Part shown: in pieces, positions 34,901 through 44,525 of the stretch
Layout of the letters: every line of letters begins with the position of its first letter
Numbering within the stretch: the first letter of the stretch is position 1
Origin: Tubulanus polymorphus
Lineage: Eukaryota > Nemertea > Palaeonemertea > Tubulaniformes > Tubulanidae
Direction of reading: 5' to 3'
Assembly: GCF_964204645.1 (NCBI RefSeq)
Contig: NC_134026.1
Location: 13,480,450 to 13,544,449, forward strand
DNA length: 64,000 bases
Notes under the pieces: model-generated
The model's input: only the letters and a program-made list of their open reading frames with translations
Database searches by the model: none
Told to the model about the DNA's origin: nothing
Program-made: the position numbers and the translations under genes

Positions 34901-36387
34901 CCACTTCTGAGCTGGCCAACATGGTGCTACCAGAACTATGTTGCAATTGAATGATCTCTCAACTTGATCCAGCAGGCGCAGGAGGACTGGTGTGGGCGGG
35001 AACGCATACGCATGCATCCCCGACCAGTCCTGAGAAGGCAACAAGCCTTCAAGCTTCCACGTCCGGAAACGGGTAAACAAACAGTGAACACCTCCGATTG
35101 AACCGTTAGGAAAACAGATCCAGCCGCGGATTGCCAAACATGTCTCGAACCCGATTCGCTACTTCTTGGTGGAGAAACCATTCTGTCACAATAGCCTGAC
35201 CTCAGCGAGAAAGAGCATCGGCCATCAGGTTCCTTTTCCCTGCTTAATGTGCCACAGTCAGGGAAACGCCGGAAATTTATGTGGTTGGTGGCCTCGTAGC
35301 GAGACCACCTCCCCGCTTTGACTTGGTTCTTTAGATGCTCCCCCTACTGTTGGGGACTGGCATCCATGAATATATGAACTGGAGCCTCTAACGGGGCCAG
35401 AGATACCCTGCGACGAAGAATCGTAGTTGTCGCCCACCAATGAAGATCTGGAATTAGAGCGGTTGGAGGTACGGGAATCAAGGTTTCCCAGTCGCCCTTC
35501 GATTGAGACCAGAAGACCTTCCAATATTGTTGCAAGCACCTGTTTCTGAGGCGGCTTAATGGCACCACCAGACCCATGGAGCTGATGGAGCCTAGAAGCC
35601 GTGGCCAGTAACGAGCCGTTCTCGGGGTTGTGGGAACTCCCGCTACAGCTTCAAGAAGTTTGGCTACTCTCCACCCATGGACGGAAAGACTTTGCCGATT
35701 AGGAGATCGAAGTCCATGCCGAGATAAGTGAACTGTTGGGCCGGCGTCAACTGAGATTTTCACCTGTTTACGCGGAACCCTAGCTGATGGACTAAGTCCA
35801 AGACTGAGGTCATTGCCTCCCGACATTCTTGAGCCGAGTTAGCCACTTTTAACCAGTTGTCAGGGTAAACAAACTGTCGAACAGGACTGAAGTAGCTTCT
35901 GAATGGACTTAACCAACTTGGTAAAACCCACGGGGCCGTACTGAGGCCAAATAGAAGACACCTGAACTCGAACTGGCAGCCTTTCCACTTTAACCTGAGA
36001 AATAACCGAGATTTTGGGTGAATTGGAACCTGAAAATAAGCATCTTTCAGGTCCGATGAAGCTGCCATTGACCAGGACAGAGCCCTTAAATCACATCCCT
36101 GGGTTTGTCATCCAGAACCTTGGAATGTCTAGGTGCCGATTGAGGGATGACAGATCTATCACCATCCGTTGACCCCCTGTGGCCTTTGGTACCATGAATA
36201 TTCGAGAAAACCAGCCGGGAGAAGTTTCGTTGCAAACTGGTTCTATCGCTCCCATCTCTGCCAATTCCTTGAGAGCCAGACAGATTAAGGCCTCCTGACC
36301 TGGTTTTGGCCGCATGTCAGAGCTGACCTCATCAGGCGCGGTCGCCTTCGGAAACGGCAGCCCGCTACAAACTCCCACTGGTGCCAA
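34901..36387 (-). pseudogene. DIRS-like element: reverse transcriptase and RNase H region, decayed
   Basis: Minus strand. IEPVCNETSPGWFSRIFMVP, GGQRMVIDLSSLNRHLDIPR and SSDLKDAYFQVPIHP are RT motifs, followed by FVYPDNWLKVA, where the catalytic YxDD has become YPDN. DLHWWATTTILRRRVSLAPL and FMDAS mark the RNase H start, and PTPVLLRLLDQVERSF with APCWPAQKWF is the linker toward the recombinase. Frames break at about 36,070, 35,760, 35,344 and 35,180. The loss of the second aspartate alone would abolish RT activity. Confidence 0.82.
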
Positions 36388-37160
36388 AATTCATTTCGAG
36401 TTTTTCCGAAAGGAAGAGCCCCTTTTTGGAGCCTTGCCCTTGCCCCGATACGAACCGGAACTGATATGACCGGACGAGGCTTGATACGATTGATGGAGCT
36501 GTGCGCTAGTTCTCCAACCGGCATCTGTAGCCGCCTGAGACAGTGCCGAAGTTTGAGTTGGTGCTGTTTGAGTCCTTTCCGGACCAAGAATGCTTTTTCC
36601 ACGGAGTCCGGATGGTGGATTTGGTCTGGACCTCCCGAATCTTCCTCAGCTTGGCGGAAACAACGGAGCCCACCAACTGGAGAAGAGACACGAAGACGTC
36701 CCCAATGGAGCTCTCAGTAATGAATTGGACACTATATCTGGTAGATGAGTTTTGGAACTGGAGTCCTTAACTGACTGACAGGAGGCTTACACAAGATTAG
36801 CCTGACCCCAAACCGACAACGGAATGACACAAAAGATTGATTAATCCGGTCCATTCCCTCTAGTTTTAGGGCAACTGATGAGAGTTTAGCAAAGCTCGCC
36901 CCCAACACCTTAAGTGCCATATCCTGAAACGAACCAACCATGGTAAGATTCACCAGGATTGACGTCATGGCAACCAAACCGGACTTAGGCAAACGAATAC
37001 CCGACTGTGCTGAACCAGTATTCGCGCTGATCAAAGTATAATCAGCATCCAGGCAGCTATGACTATGATCCACAGTGCCTGGAGTTGCATAATATGCCGA
37101 GCGAAATGCACTTATAGGCAGAACGGTTGAACGGTTGTGGCTATACGACAAACTAACCAC
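36388..37160 (-). pseudogene. DIRS-like element: N-terminal (gag-like) region
   Basis: Minus-strand frames 36,732-37,160, 36,506-36,691 and 36,285-36,602 lie directly upstream of the RT and share its codon style. The first holds SILVNLTMVGSFQDMALKVL. No domain is recognisable, and position is the reason for the call. The methyltransferase frame of complete DIRS elements was not seen. Confidence 0.5.
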
Positions 37161-37164
37161 AAGA

Positions 37165-37407
37165 AGATTTCTGTGTTTCTGCTTCTTTATTGCTGTTTCT
37201 GATGTGTCTAAATTTCGACTTTTGAACTGCTCTAATATACTAAATTCTTATCATTTTATCTTCAAAACCTATTATCACTAATTATATTAAACATTCATCA
37301 TCATGTGAATTCGTCAGAAAGTCTAGATAAAGTGTAGCGCAGGTTTTAAAATGTCATTAGTCTAATCAATGAAAGTTTTACATGTTACACTTGTTCGCTT
37401 CTCAACA
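37165..37407 (-). mobile_element. BEL/Pao 3' LTR fragment
   Basis: On the minus strand a purine tract (GGAAGCGGAGAA, 37,421-37,410 approximately) is followed by TGTTGAGAAGCGAACAAGTG, the expected polypurine tract and LTR start after the integrase frame at 37,601-37,985. AATAAAG occurs near 37,185. The LTR is cut by the DIRS-like element on the left. Confidence 0.6.
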
Positions 37408-37600
37408 TTCTCCGCTTCCTGATAATCCTACGGATTATCATGTTTTTAATCTAAAATTTCAGCAATCAATTCAGCTAAAATACAATTATATACATATTTA
37501 TGAAATAAATTCTACACATGTTTTACAAATCTAAAATTCTAGTTACTAATAAACATGTAATTTTAATCCTTTTAAATGAATCAATAATAATCTACAATTG

Positions 37601-37985
37601 CTACTCGGTAGTTTCTATCGGACATAATTTTGCAATTGGTCTAACCAATGTTGTTTTACCAACTTGTAACTTAACTACTCGAACATGCCCGTCTTTCCCT
37701 GGAAAGATCTCTAACACGCGCCCTAAAGGCCATTTACCCCTTGGTGTATCTGACGATATTACTAAAACGACATCCCCGACTTTAAAATCTCGTTTAGTAT
37801 CAGTCCATTTTTTGCGCGAATTCAACTGTGGTAACCATTCTCTCATCCATCTTTGCCAAAAATGTTTCATAAGTTCTTAGACACGTCGCCATCTTCTTCG
37901 TAGACTGAAATCCGTTTCATCTACAGTATCTGGCGCGAACTCACCTCCCATTTGACCGAACAAGAAATGATTTGGTGTCAACGGA
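37601..37985 (-). pseudogene. BEL/Pao polyprotein C-terminal end
   Basis: Minus strand. LLPLTPNHFLFGQMGGEFAP, then RRRWRRV, an in-frame stop where the family usually has glutamine, then KHFWQRWMREWLPQLNSRKK. It ends with FKVGDVVLV and RGKWPLGRVLEIFPGKDG. This is the conserved region after the integrase core of BEL/Pao elements. The frame is cut at 37,985 by the palindromic element, so the rest of the polyprotein is missing. Downstream of the stop lie a purine tract and an LTR piece. Confidence 0.88.
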
Positions 37986-38070
37986 AGTAATTAGAAAAGT
38001 AGGCTTTCATACCAGAGGGCGTGAGGGCGAGACACCACTCATCACCACAAGTAATTTTTTTTCCTAATAA
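37986..38070 (+). repeat. Left terminal inverted repeat of the palindromic element
   Basis: It begins AGTAATTAGAAAAGTAGGCT, includes GAGGGCGTGAGGGCGAGACA, and runs into a T-tract before ORF A. The reverse complement is at 44,643-44,727. No clear target duplication flanks it: ACGGA outside on the left, ATCAG on the right. TAATTA inside both ends is self-complementary and could be a hidden 6-bp duplication. Confidence 0.85.
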
Positions 38071-38217
38071 ATGGGAGACAGTGAGTTCCAACTAGAAAAC
38101 AATAATGTCAATAAAAATCAATATTATTGTCAATATTGTAAAAAATACATCGATAAACCTTACATGGAAAATGTTAGAAATTATATTGATTCACTAGAAA
38201 TAAAAGATACAAATTAA
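38071..38217 (+). CDS. Arm ORF A, left copy: small zinc-finger-like protein, altered
   Basis: 48 codons, ATG at 38,071. It encodes YYCQYCKKYIDK, the first half of a zinc finger (C-x2-C at residues 20 and 23), followed by YMENVRNYID and a stop at 38,215. The right-arm copy (44,526-44,642) diverges after YIDK and supplies a histidine and cysteine that complete the finger, so this left copy looks damaged by a small indel. The start is preceded by TTTTTTTTCCTAATAA, like other ORFs of the element. Confidence 0.5.
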   Translation: MGDSEFQLENNNVNKNQYYCQYCKKYIDKPYMENVRNYIDSLEIKDTN

Positions 38218-38291
38218 ATTTTTTTTTGTTGCTTTTTTCCAAAAATAAACACACTTTTTAATATAAAAGCGCTAATAAAATGATAAAATTG

Positions 38292-38667
38292 TTCAATATT
38301 AAAAGTGTGAGTAAAGTGTGAGTAAAATAATTTAGATTTTCAATATTAAAAGTGTGAGTAAAGTGTGAGTAAAATAATAAAATTGTTCAATATTAAAAGT
38401 GTGAGTAAAGTGTGAGTAAAATAATAAAATTGTTCAATATTAAAAGTGTGAGTAAAGTGTGAGTAAAATAATTTAGATTTTCAATATTAAAAGTGTGAGT
38501 AAAGTGTGAGTAAAATAATAAAATTGTTCAATATTAAAAGTGTGAGTAAAGTGTGAGTAAAATAATTGAGATTTTCAATATTAAAAGTGTGAGTAAAGTG
38601 TGAGTAAAATAATTGAGATTTTCAATATTAAAAGTGTGAGTAAAGTGTGAGTAATAATTTTGTTATA
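38292..38667. repeat. 47-bp tandem array, left arm
   Basis: Eight copies at a constant 47-base spacing (38,292, 38,339, 38,386 and so on to 38,621), each with TTCAATATTAAAAGTGTGAG followed by TAAAGTGTGAGTAAAATAA. The last copy runs into ORF B. The right arm has about six copies. A promoter or replication-origin role is possible but unproven. Confidence 0.9.
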
Positions 38668-38670
38668 AAA

Positions 38671-39327
38671 ATGAAGAAAGAAGAACCCAACTTCAAAATC
38701 GAAATCAATGAAACCAATAAATCATTTTCACAGTTTAACATTAGAAATTATATTTCAGCAACAAATTTAGTATATGGAAGACAATATAAAATTGATAATA
38801 TTACTGTAATTAATCAAATATTATTAAATGAAACATATTTAATTACTGAACTAATAGATACTTTAGATAATGGCGCCAAAAATCCTAAAATATTTAATAC
38901 AGTTTTAAATTATAAAGGTAATTTAGATGAAAACATAATAAATATTCTTAAATTTCCTTTTAATGAAAGAGAAAGTGATATAATACTTTCAAAAGGTAAT
39001 GATAGGATAGACTTAAGAATTGAAAAACGACAATTATATTATTGTAATTTTGATAATAAACAAATTATTTATAATGAAAATACATCAAATATTGAAATTC
39101 AATGTGATTTAGAAAACAATAATTCTTTTAAAGATATTGCAATTCAGTGTGATTTAGAAAATAGTAAATCTTTTAAACATATCGCAATTCAATGTGATTT
39201 AGAAAATGAATTCAAAAGATTTAATCCTAATGAAAAAATTCATTGTTATTGCGGAGGTAAATATTCAAAATCACATAAATCAAAGCATTACCAAACAATT
39301 AAACATAAAAACTGGTGTAAAGAGTAA
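38671..39327 (+). CDS. Arm ORF B, left copy: 218-aa protein with C-terminal zinc-finger-like motif
   Basis: The ATG at 38,671 is chosen because upstream in-frame codons begin with GTG inside the tandem array. Residues 1-130 are hydrophilic with patterned beta-like segments (YGRQYKIDNITVI, ETYLITELIDTL). A 16-residue unit containing IQCDLEN is repeated three times in the second half. The C-terminus carries CYCGGKYSKSHKSKH and IKH, spacing C-x-C-x11-H-x5-H, a zinc-finger type often seen in DNA viruses and Polinton-like elements. No known family is recognised. The right-arm copy differs in one visible residue (C to G in the second IQCDLEN). A nucleic-acid-binding role is inference. Confidence 0.65.
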   Translation: MKKEEPNFKIEINETNKSFSQFNIRNYISATNLVYGRQYKIDNITVINQILLNETYLITELIDTLDNGAKNPKIFNTVLNYKGNLDENIINILKFPFNERESDIILSKGNDRIDLRIEKRQLYYCNFDNKQIIYNENTSNIEIQCDLENNNSFKDIAIQCDLENSKSFKHIAIQCDLENEFKRFNPNEKIHCYCGGKYSKSHKSKHYQTIKHKNWCKE

Positions 39328-39385
39328 CGATTCTACATTATAATTATTGAATTGAGTTAAATGATTTAAATATCTAATAGACTGC

Positions 39386-40079
39386 TAAAATGATAAATTG
39401 TTTGACAGTTGAAATGATAAATTGTTTGACAGTTAAAATGATAAATTGTTTGACAGTTGAAATGATAAATTGTTTGACAGTTAAAATGATAAATTGTTTG
39501 ACAGTTGAAATGATAAATTGTTTGACAGTTGAAATGATAAATTGTTTGACAGTTGAAATGATAAATATTTTGACAGTTGAAATGATAAATATTTTAACAG
39601 TTGAAATGATAAATTGTTTGACAGTTGAAATGTTAAATTGTTTGACAGTTGAAATGATAAATTGTTTGACAGTTGAAATGATAAATTGTTTGACAGTTGA
39701 AATGATAAATTGTTTGACAGTTGAAATGATAAATTGTTTGACAGTTGAAATGATAAATTGTTTGACAGTTGAAATGATTTGACAGTTGAAATGATAAATT
39801 CTTTGACAGTTGAAATGATAAATTGTTTGACAGTTGAAATGATAAATTGTTCGACTGTTGAAATGATTTGACAGTTGAAATGATAAATTGTTTGACAGTT
39901 GAAATGATAAATTGTTTGACAGTTGAAATGATAAATTGTTTGACAGTTGAAATGATAAATTGTTTGACAGTTGAAATGATTTGACAGTTGAAATAATAAA
40001 TTGTTTGACAGTTGAAATGATAAATTGTTTGACAGTTGAAATGATAAATTGTTTGATAGTTGAAATGATAAATTGTTTA
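39386..40079. repeat. 24-bp tandem array, left arm
   Basis: About 28 copies of TTGAAATGATAAATTGTTTG plus ACAG. Because 24 is a multiple of 3, the array reads as an octapeptide VEMINCLT repeated without stops. Occasional shortened units (ATGATTTGACAG) break the frame, so coding is unlikely. The right arm has about twice as many units. Confidence 0.92.
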
Positions 40080-40190
40080 GCTGTAAATTTAATTGTTATT
40101 TGATTTAATCATTTAAAAGTTTAATATTTTAAAAATGATTTTAAAATATTTAAATAAAAACAAGCAAATGTTTATTAATTTTCTAATTTC

Positions 40191-40205
40191 TTTCTTAAAT
40201 AAATG
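40191..40205 (+). promoter_or_regulatory. T-rich, TWAWWAAATG start-proximal motif
   Basis: TTTCTTAAATAAATG at ORF C resembles CTTTTCTTATTAAATG at ORF D (40,445-40,460) and TTTTCCTAATAAATG at ORF A (38,059-38,073). The same motif at three adjacent starts, repeated in the other arm, looks like an initiator placed at the start codon, as in late promoters of some large DNA viruses (TAAATG type). Function is inferred. Confidence 0.4.
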
Positions 40206-40421
40206 GATGGTTTCATTCCAACTGGGAAAAGTGATTTAAAACATTATTTAGTTGCTGGAGGTTTAATTTTAGCTGCGCTTTACTTTTATTATGAAAATAT
40301 TTCAAAAGATTTAATAAATGAAAATAATGAATTAAGCAAGAAATTAAAGAAGTTAAATACTAAAAATGGAAATAATTATAAAAACGGTAATAATCACAAG
40401 AAAGTTGTTGAATCAGATTAA
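40203..40421 (+). CDS. Arm ORF C, left copy: 72-aa membrane and coiled-coil protein
   Basis: One membrane segment at about residues 15-30 (YLVAGGLILAALYFYY) follows a short N-terminus with no signal peptide. Then comes a charged, heptad-like stretch (LINENNELSKKLKKLN) that could form a coiled coil, and an Asn/Lys-rich tail. The right copy (41,617-41,835) differs at two visible residues (D to H and E to K in the coiled-coil region). ORF D follows after 36 bases. The family is not recognised. Confidence 0.6.
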   Translation: MDGFIPTGKSDLKHYLVAGGLILAALYFYYENISKDLINENNELSKKLKKLNTKNGNNYKNGNNHKKVVESD

Positions 40422-40457
40422 ATAGTGAATTAATCTATTAAAATCTTTTCTTATTAA

Positions 40458-40739
40458 ATGAGTGAAAATATATTAAATTTGTTAAATCTTATTTACAGAA
40501 ATCAAGAGAAAATGAAATTAATTATGATGATTTCAGGGTTACTTTCATTTTCAGTTTATAGTTTGAAACAATTGTTTCATTTTTATGATGATTGTAAAAT
40601 AAAATATATTGAATTGAAAAATAATATCAATTACATTTCAGATAGAATGAATAATATTAAAAGATGCGAAATTTGTAGTAAAAAATACAAGACGGAAAAA
40701 GGATTTAGAAATCATAAAATTGGGCATAAATTGGAATGA
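40458..40739 (+). CDS. Arm ORF D, left copy: 93-aa membrane protein with C2H2 finger
   Basis: A membrane segment at about residues 20-36 (KLIMMISGLLSFSVYSL) is followed by a polar linker and a classical C2H2 finger, CEICSKKYKTEKGF and HKIGH, with cysteines 70 and 73 and histidines 86 and 90. The right copy (41,299-41,580) encodes the identical protein. Unbroken identity in an otherwise repeat-rich element suggests recent duplication, gene conversion or selection. The family is not recognised. Confidence 0.65.
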   Translation: MSENILNLLNLIYRNQEKMKLIMMISGLLSFSVYSLKQLFHFYDDCKIKYIELKNNINYISDRMNNIKRCEICSKKYKTEKGFRNHKIGHKLE

Positions 40740-40970
40740 TTAAATAACAAATTAAAGTAAAGAATTTAAAAAAAATCTCATTTATTGTGTGAAATTGACT
40801 AAAATTGAACTAAAATAGACAACTTTGTTAATCTAATGAAAGTTAAGTTATATTTTAGTTGAATTGTAATTAAAGTTAGTTGCAACTAACTTCAACTAGA
40901 ATTTAACTAGAATTGACTAAAAATACACTAAATCAACTGTCTTGTTAATCTTTTTAATTTTTTATTCAAT

Positions 40971-41028
40971 TCTAGTTAAATTCTAGTTGAAGTTAGTTGC
41001 AACTAACTTCAACTAGAATTTAACTAGA
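40971..41028. repeat. 58-bp perfect palindrome at the fusion point of the arms
   Basis: Centred at 40,999/41,000 on GTTAGTTGCAACTAAC. A second shorter palindrome with the same core is centred at 41,038/41,039, and the symmetry axis of the two arms (41,019) falls midway between them. AACTAGAATTTAACTAGA words repeat around it. It could be a hairpin end or an origin at which two arms were joined. Confidence 0.85.
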
Positions 41029-41298
41029 CTGTTAGTTGCAACTAACTTCAACTAGAATTTAACTAGAATTGAATAAAAAATTAAAAAGATTAACAAGACA
41101 GTTGATTTAGTGTATATTTAGTCAATTCTAGTTAAATTCTAGTTGAAGTTAGTTGCAACTAACTTTAATTACAATTCAACTAAAATATAACTTAACTTTC
41201 ATTAGATTAACAAAGTTGTCTATTTTAGTTCAATTTTAGTCAATTTCACACAATAAATGAGATTTTTTTTAAATTCTTTACTTTAATTTGTTATTTAA

Positions 41299-41580
41299 TC
41301 ATTCCAATTTATGCCCAATTTTATGATTTCTAAATCCTTTTTCCGTCTTGTATTTTTTACTACAAATTTCGCATCTTTTAATATTATTCATTCTATCTGA
41401 AATGTAATTGATATTATTTTTCAATTCAATATATTTTATTTTACAATCATCATAAAAATGAAACAATTGTTTCAAACTATAAACTGAAAATGAAAGTAAC
41501 CCTGAAATCATCATAATTAATTTCATTTTCTCTTGATTTCTGTAAATAAGATTTAACAAATTTAATATATTTTCACTCAT
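41299..41580 (-). CDS. Arm ORF D, right copy
   Basis: The encoded 93-aa protein is identical to that at 40,458-40,739, with the membrane segment and C2H2 finger intact. It is read outward from the symmetry axis, as in the left arm. Confidence 0.65.
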   Translation of the reverse strand: MSENILNLLNLIYRNQEKMKLIMMISGLLSFSVYSLKQLFHFYDDCKIKYIELKNNINYISDRMNNIKRCEICSKKYKTEKGFRNHKIGHKLE

Positions 41581-41616
41581 TTAATAAGAAAAGATTTTAA
41601 TAGATTAATTCACTAT

Positions 41617-41835
41617 TTAATCTGATTCAACAACTTTCTTGTGATTATTACCGTTTTTATAATTATTTCCATTTTTAGTATTTAACTTCTTTAATTTCTT
41701 GCTTAATTTATTATTTTCATTTATTAAATGTTTTGAAATATTTTCATAATAAAAGTAAAGCGCAGCTAAAATTAAACCTCCAGCAACTAAATAATGTTTT
41801 AAATCACTTTTCCCAGTTGGAATGAAACCATCCAT
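41617..41835 (-). CDS. Arm ORF C, right copy
   Basis: Matches 40,203-40,421 except ISKHLINENNKLSKK in place of ISKDLINENNELSKK. The membrane segment is unchanged. Spacing to ORF D is the same as in the left arm. Confidence 0.6.
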   Translation of the reverse strand: MDGFIPTGKSDLKHYLVAGGLILAALYFYYENISKHLINENNKLSKKLKKLNTKNGNNYKNGNNHKKVVESD

Positions 41836-41965
41836 TTATTTAAGAAAGAAATTAGAAAATTAATAAACATTTGCTTGTTTTTATTTAAATATTTTAAAAT
41901 CATTTTTAAAATATTAAACTTTTAAATGATTAAATCAAATAACAATTAAATTTACAGCTAAACAA

Positions 41966-43400
41966 TTTATTATTTCAACTGTCAAACAATTTATCATTTC
42001 AACTGTCAAACAATTTATCATTTCAACTGTCTAACAATTTATTATTTCAACTGTCTTATCATTTCAACAGTCGAACAATTTATCATTTCAACTGTCAAAC
42101 AATTTATCATTTCAACTGTCAAACAATTTATCATTTCAACTGTCAAACAATTTATCATTTCAACTGTCAAACAATTTATCATTTCAACTGTCAAACAATT
42201 TATCATTTCAACTGTCGAACAATTTATCATTTCAGCTTTCAAACAATTTATCATTTCAACTGTTAAACAATTTATTATTTCAACTGTCAAATCATTTCAA
42301 CAGTCGAACAATTTATCATTTCAACTGTCAAATCATTTCAACAGTCGAACAATTTATCATTTCAACTGTCAAACAATTTATCATTTCAACTGTCAAACAA
42401 TTTATCATTTCAACTGTCAAACAATTTATCATTTCAACTGTCAAACAATTTATCATTTCAACTGTCAAAGAATTTATCATTTCAACTGTCAAAGAATTTA
42501 TCATTTCAACTGTCAAACAATTTATTATTTCAACTGTCTTATCATTTCAACTGTTAAAATATTTATCATTTCAACTGTCAAAATATTTATCATTTCAACC
42601 GCCAAACAATTTATCATTTCAACTGTCAAACAATTTATCATTTCAACAGTCGAACAATTTATCATTTCAACTGTCAAACAATTTATCATTTCAACTGTCA
42701 AACAATTTATCATTTCAACTGTCAAACAATTTATCATTTCAACTGTCGAACAATTTATCATTTCAGCTTTCAAACAATTTATCATTTCAACTGTTAAACA
42801 ATTTATTATTTCAACTGTCAAATCATTTCAACAGTCGAACAATTTATCATTTCAACTGTCAAACAATTTATCATTTCAACTGTCAAATCATTTCAACAGT
42901 CAAAGAATTTATCATTTCAACTGTCAAACAATTTATCATTTCAACTGTTAAACAATTTATCATTTCAACTGTCAAACAATTTATCATTTCAACTGTCAAA
43001 CAATTTATCATTTCAACTGTCAAACAATTTATCATTTCAGCTTTCAAACAATTTATCATTTCAACTGTTAAACAATTTATCATTTCAACTGTCAAACAAT
43101 TTATCATTTCAACTGTCAAACAATTTATCATTTCAACTGTCAAACAATTTATCATTTCAACTGTCAAACAATTTATCATTTCAACTGTCAAACAATTTAT
43201 CATTTCAACTGTCAAACAATTTATCATTTCAACTGTCAAACATTTTATCTTTTCAACAGTCGAACAATTTATCATTTCAACTGTCAAACAATTTATCATT
43301 TCAACTGTCAAATCATTTCAACAGTCAAAGAATTTATCATTTCAACTGTCAAACAATTTATCATTTTAACAGCCAAACAATTTATTACTTCAACAGTCTA
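41966..43400. repeat. 24-bp tandem array, right arm
   Basis: About 58 inverted copies of the unit seen at 39,386. Variants such as CAACAGTCGAACAATT, CAGCTTTCAAACAATT and CTGTCTTATCATTT mark internal duplications of several units (about 42,040-42,300 resembles 42,525-42,830). The expansion explains the extra 760 bases of this arm. Confidence 0.92.
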
Positions 43401-43471
43401 TTAGATATTTAAATCATTTAACTAAATTCAATAATTATTTGACTATTTAATTTATTTTCAATGTAGAATTG

Positions 43472-44128
43472 TTACTCTTTACACCAGTTTTTATGTTTAA
43501 TTGTTTGGTAATGTTTTGATTTATGTGATTTTGAATATTTACCTCCGCAATAACAATGAATTTTTTCATTAGGATTAAATCTTTTGAATTCATTTTCTAA
43601 ATCACATTGAATTGCGATATGTTTAAAAGATTTACTATTTTCTAAATCACCCTGAATTGCAATATCTTTAAAAGAATTATTGTTTTCTAAATCACATTGA
43701 ATTTCAATATTTGATGTATTTTCATTATAAATAATTTGTTTATTATCAAAATTACAATAATATAATTGTCGTTTTTCAATTCTTAAGTCTATCCTATCAT
43801 TACCTTTTGAAAGTATTATATCACTTTCTCTTTCATTAAAAGGAAATTTAAGAATATTTATTATGTTTTCATCTAAATTACCTTTATAATTTAAAACTGT
43901 ATTAAATATTTTAGGATTTTTGGCGCCATTATCTAAAGTATCTATTAGTTCAGTAATTAAATATGTTTCATTTAATAATATTTGATTAATTACAGTAATA
44001 TTATCAATTTTATATTGTCTTCCATATACTAAATTTGTTGCTGAAATATAATTTCTAATGTTAAACTGTGAAAATGATTTATTGGTTTCATTGATTTCGA
44101 TTTTGAAGTTGGGTTCTTCTTTCTTCAT
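43472..44128 (-). CDS. Arm ORF B, right copy
   Basis: 218 codons from ATG at 44,128, the counterpart of 38,671. The only residue change I see is IAIQGDLEN in place of IAIQCDLEN. The C-terminal C-x-C...H...H motif is intact. Confidence 0.65.
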   Translation of the reverse strand: MKKEEPNFKIEINETNKSFSQFNIRNYISATNLVYGRQYKIDNITVINQILLNETYLITELIDTLDNGAKNPKIFNTVLNYKGNLDENIINILKFPFNERESDIILSKGNDRIDLRIEKRQLYYCNFDNKQIIYNENTSNIEIQCDLENNNSFKDIAIQGDLENSKSFKHIAIQCDLENEFKRFNPNEKIHCYCGGKYSKSHKSKHYQTIKHKNWCKE

Positions 44129-44136
44129 TTTTATAA

Positions 44137-44425
44137 CAAAATTATTACTCACACTTTACTCACACTTTTAATATTGAAAATCTCAATTATTTTACTCACA
44201 CTTTACTCACACTTTTAATATTAAACAATTTTATCATTTTACTCACACTTTACTCACACTTTTAATATTGAAAATCTCAATTATTTTACTCACACTTTAC
44301 TCACACTTTTAATATTAAACAATTTTATCATTTTACTCACACTTTACTCACACTTTTAATATTGAAAATCTAAATTATTTTACTCACACTTTACTCACAC
44401 TTTTAATATTGAACAATTTTATCAT
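44137..44425. repeat. 47-bp tandem array, right arm
   Basis: About six inverted copies of the left-arm unit (ACTCACACTTTACTCACACT, then TTTAATATTGAA). It lies between ORF B and ORF A as in the left arm. Confidence 0.9.
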
Positions 44426-44525
44426 TTTATTAGCGCTTTTATATTAAAAAGTGTGTTTATTTTTGGAAAAAAGCAAAAAAAAAATTTAATTTGTATCTTT
44501 TATTTCTAGTGAATCAATATAATTT

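Noticed and set aside
38647-38670. GTG start eight codons upstream for ORF B
   Set aside because: Those codons belong to the 47-bp tandem array and begin with GTG. The ATG at 38,671 is the first in frame and follows TTATAAAA.
39390-39782. 130-codon ORF of repeated VEMINCLT octapeptides, and similar minus-strand ORFs at 42,042-43,311
   Set aside because: The frame exists only because the tandem unit is 24 bp. Short units break it at several places, and the two arms do not keep the same frame lengths.
39386-43400. CRISPR-like regular repeats
   Set aside because: The 24-bp units are head-to-tail with no spacers and lie in a eukaryotic genome.
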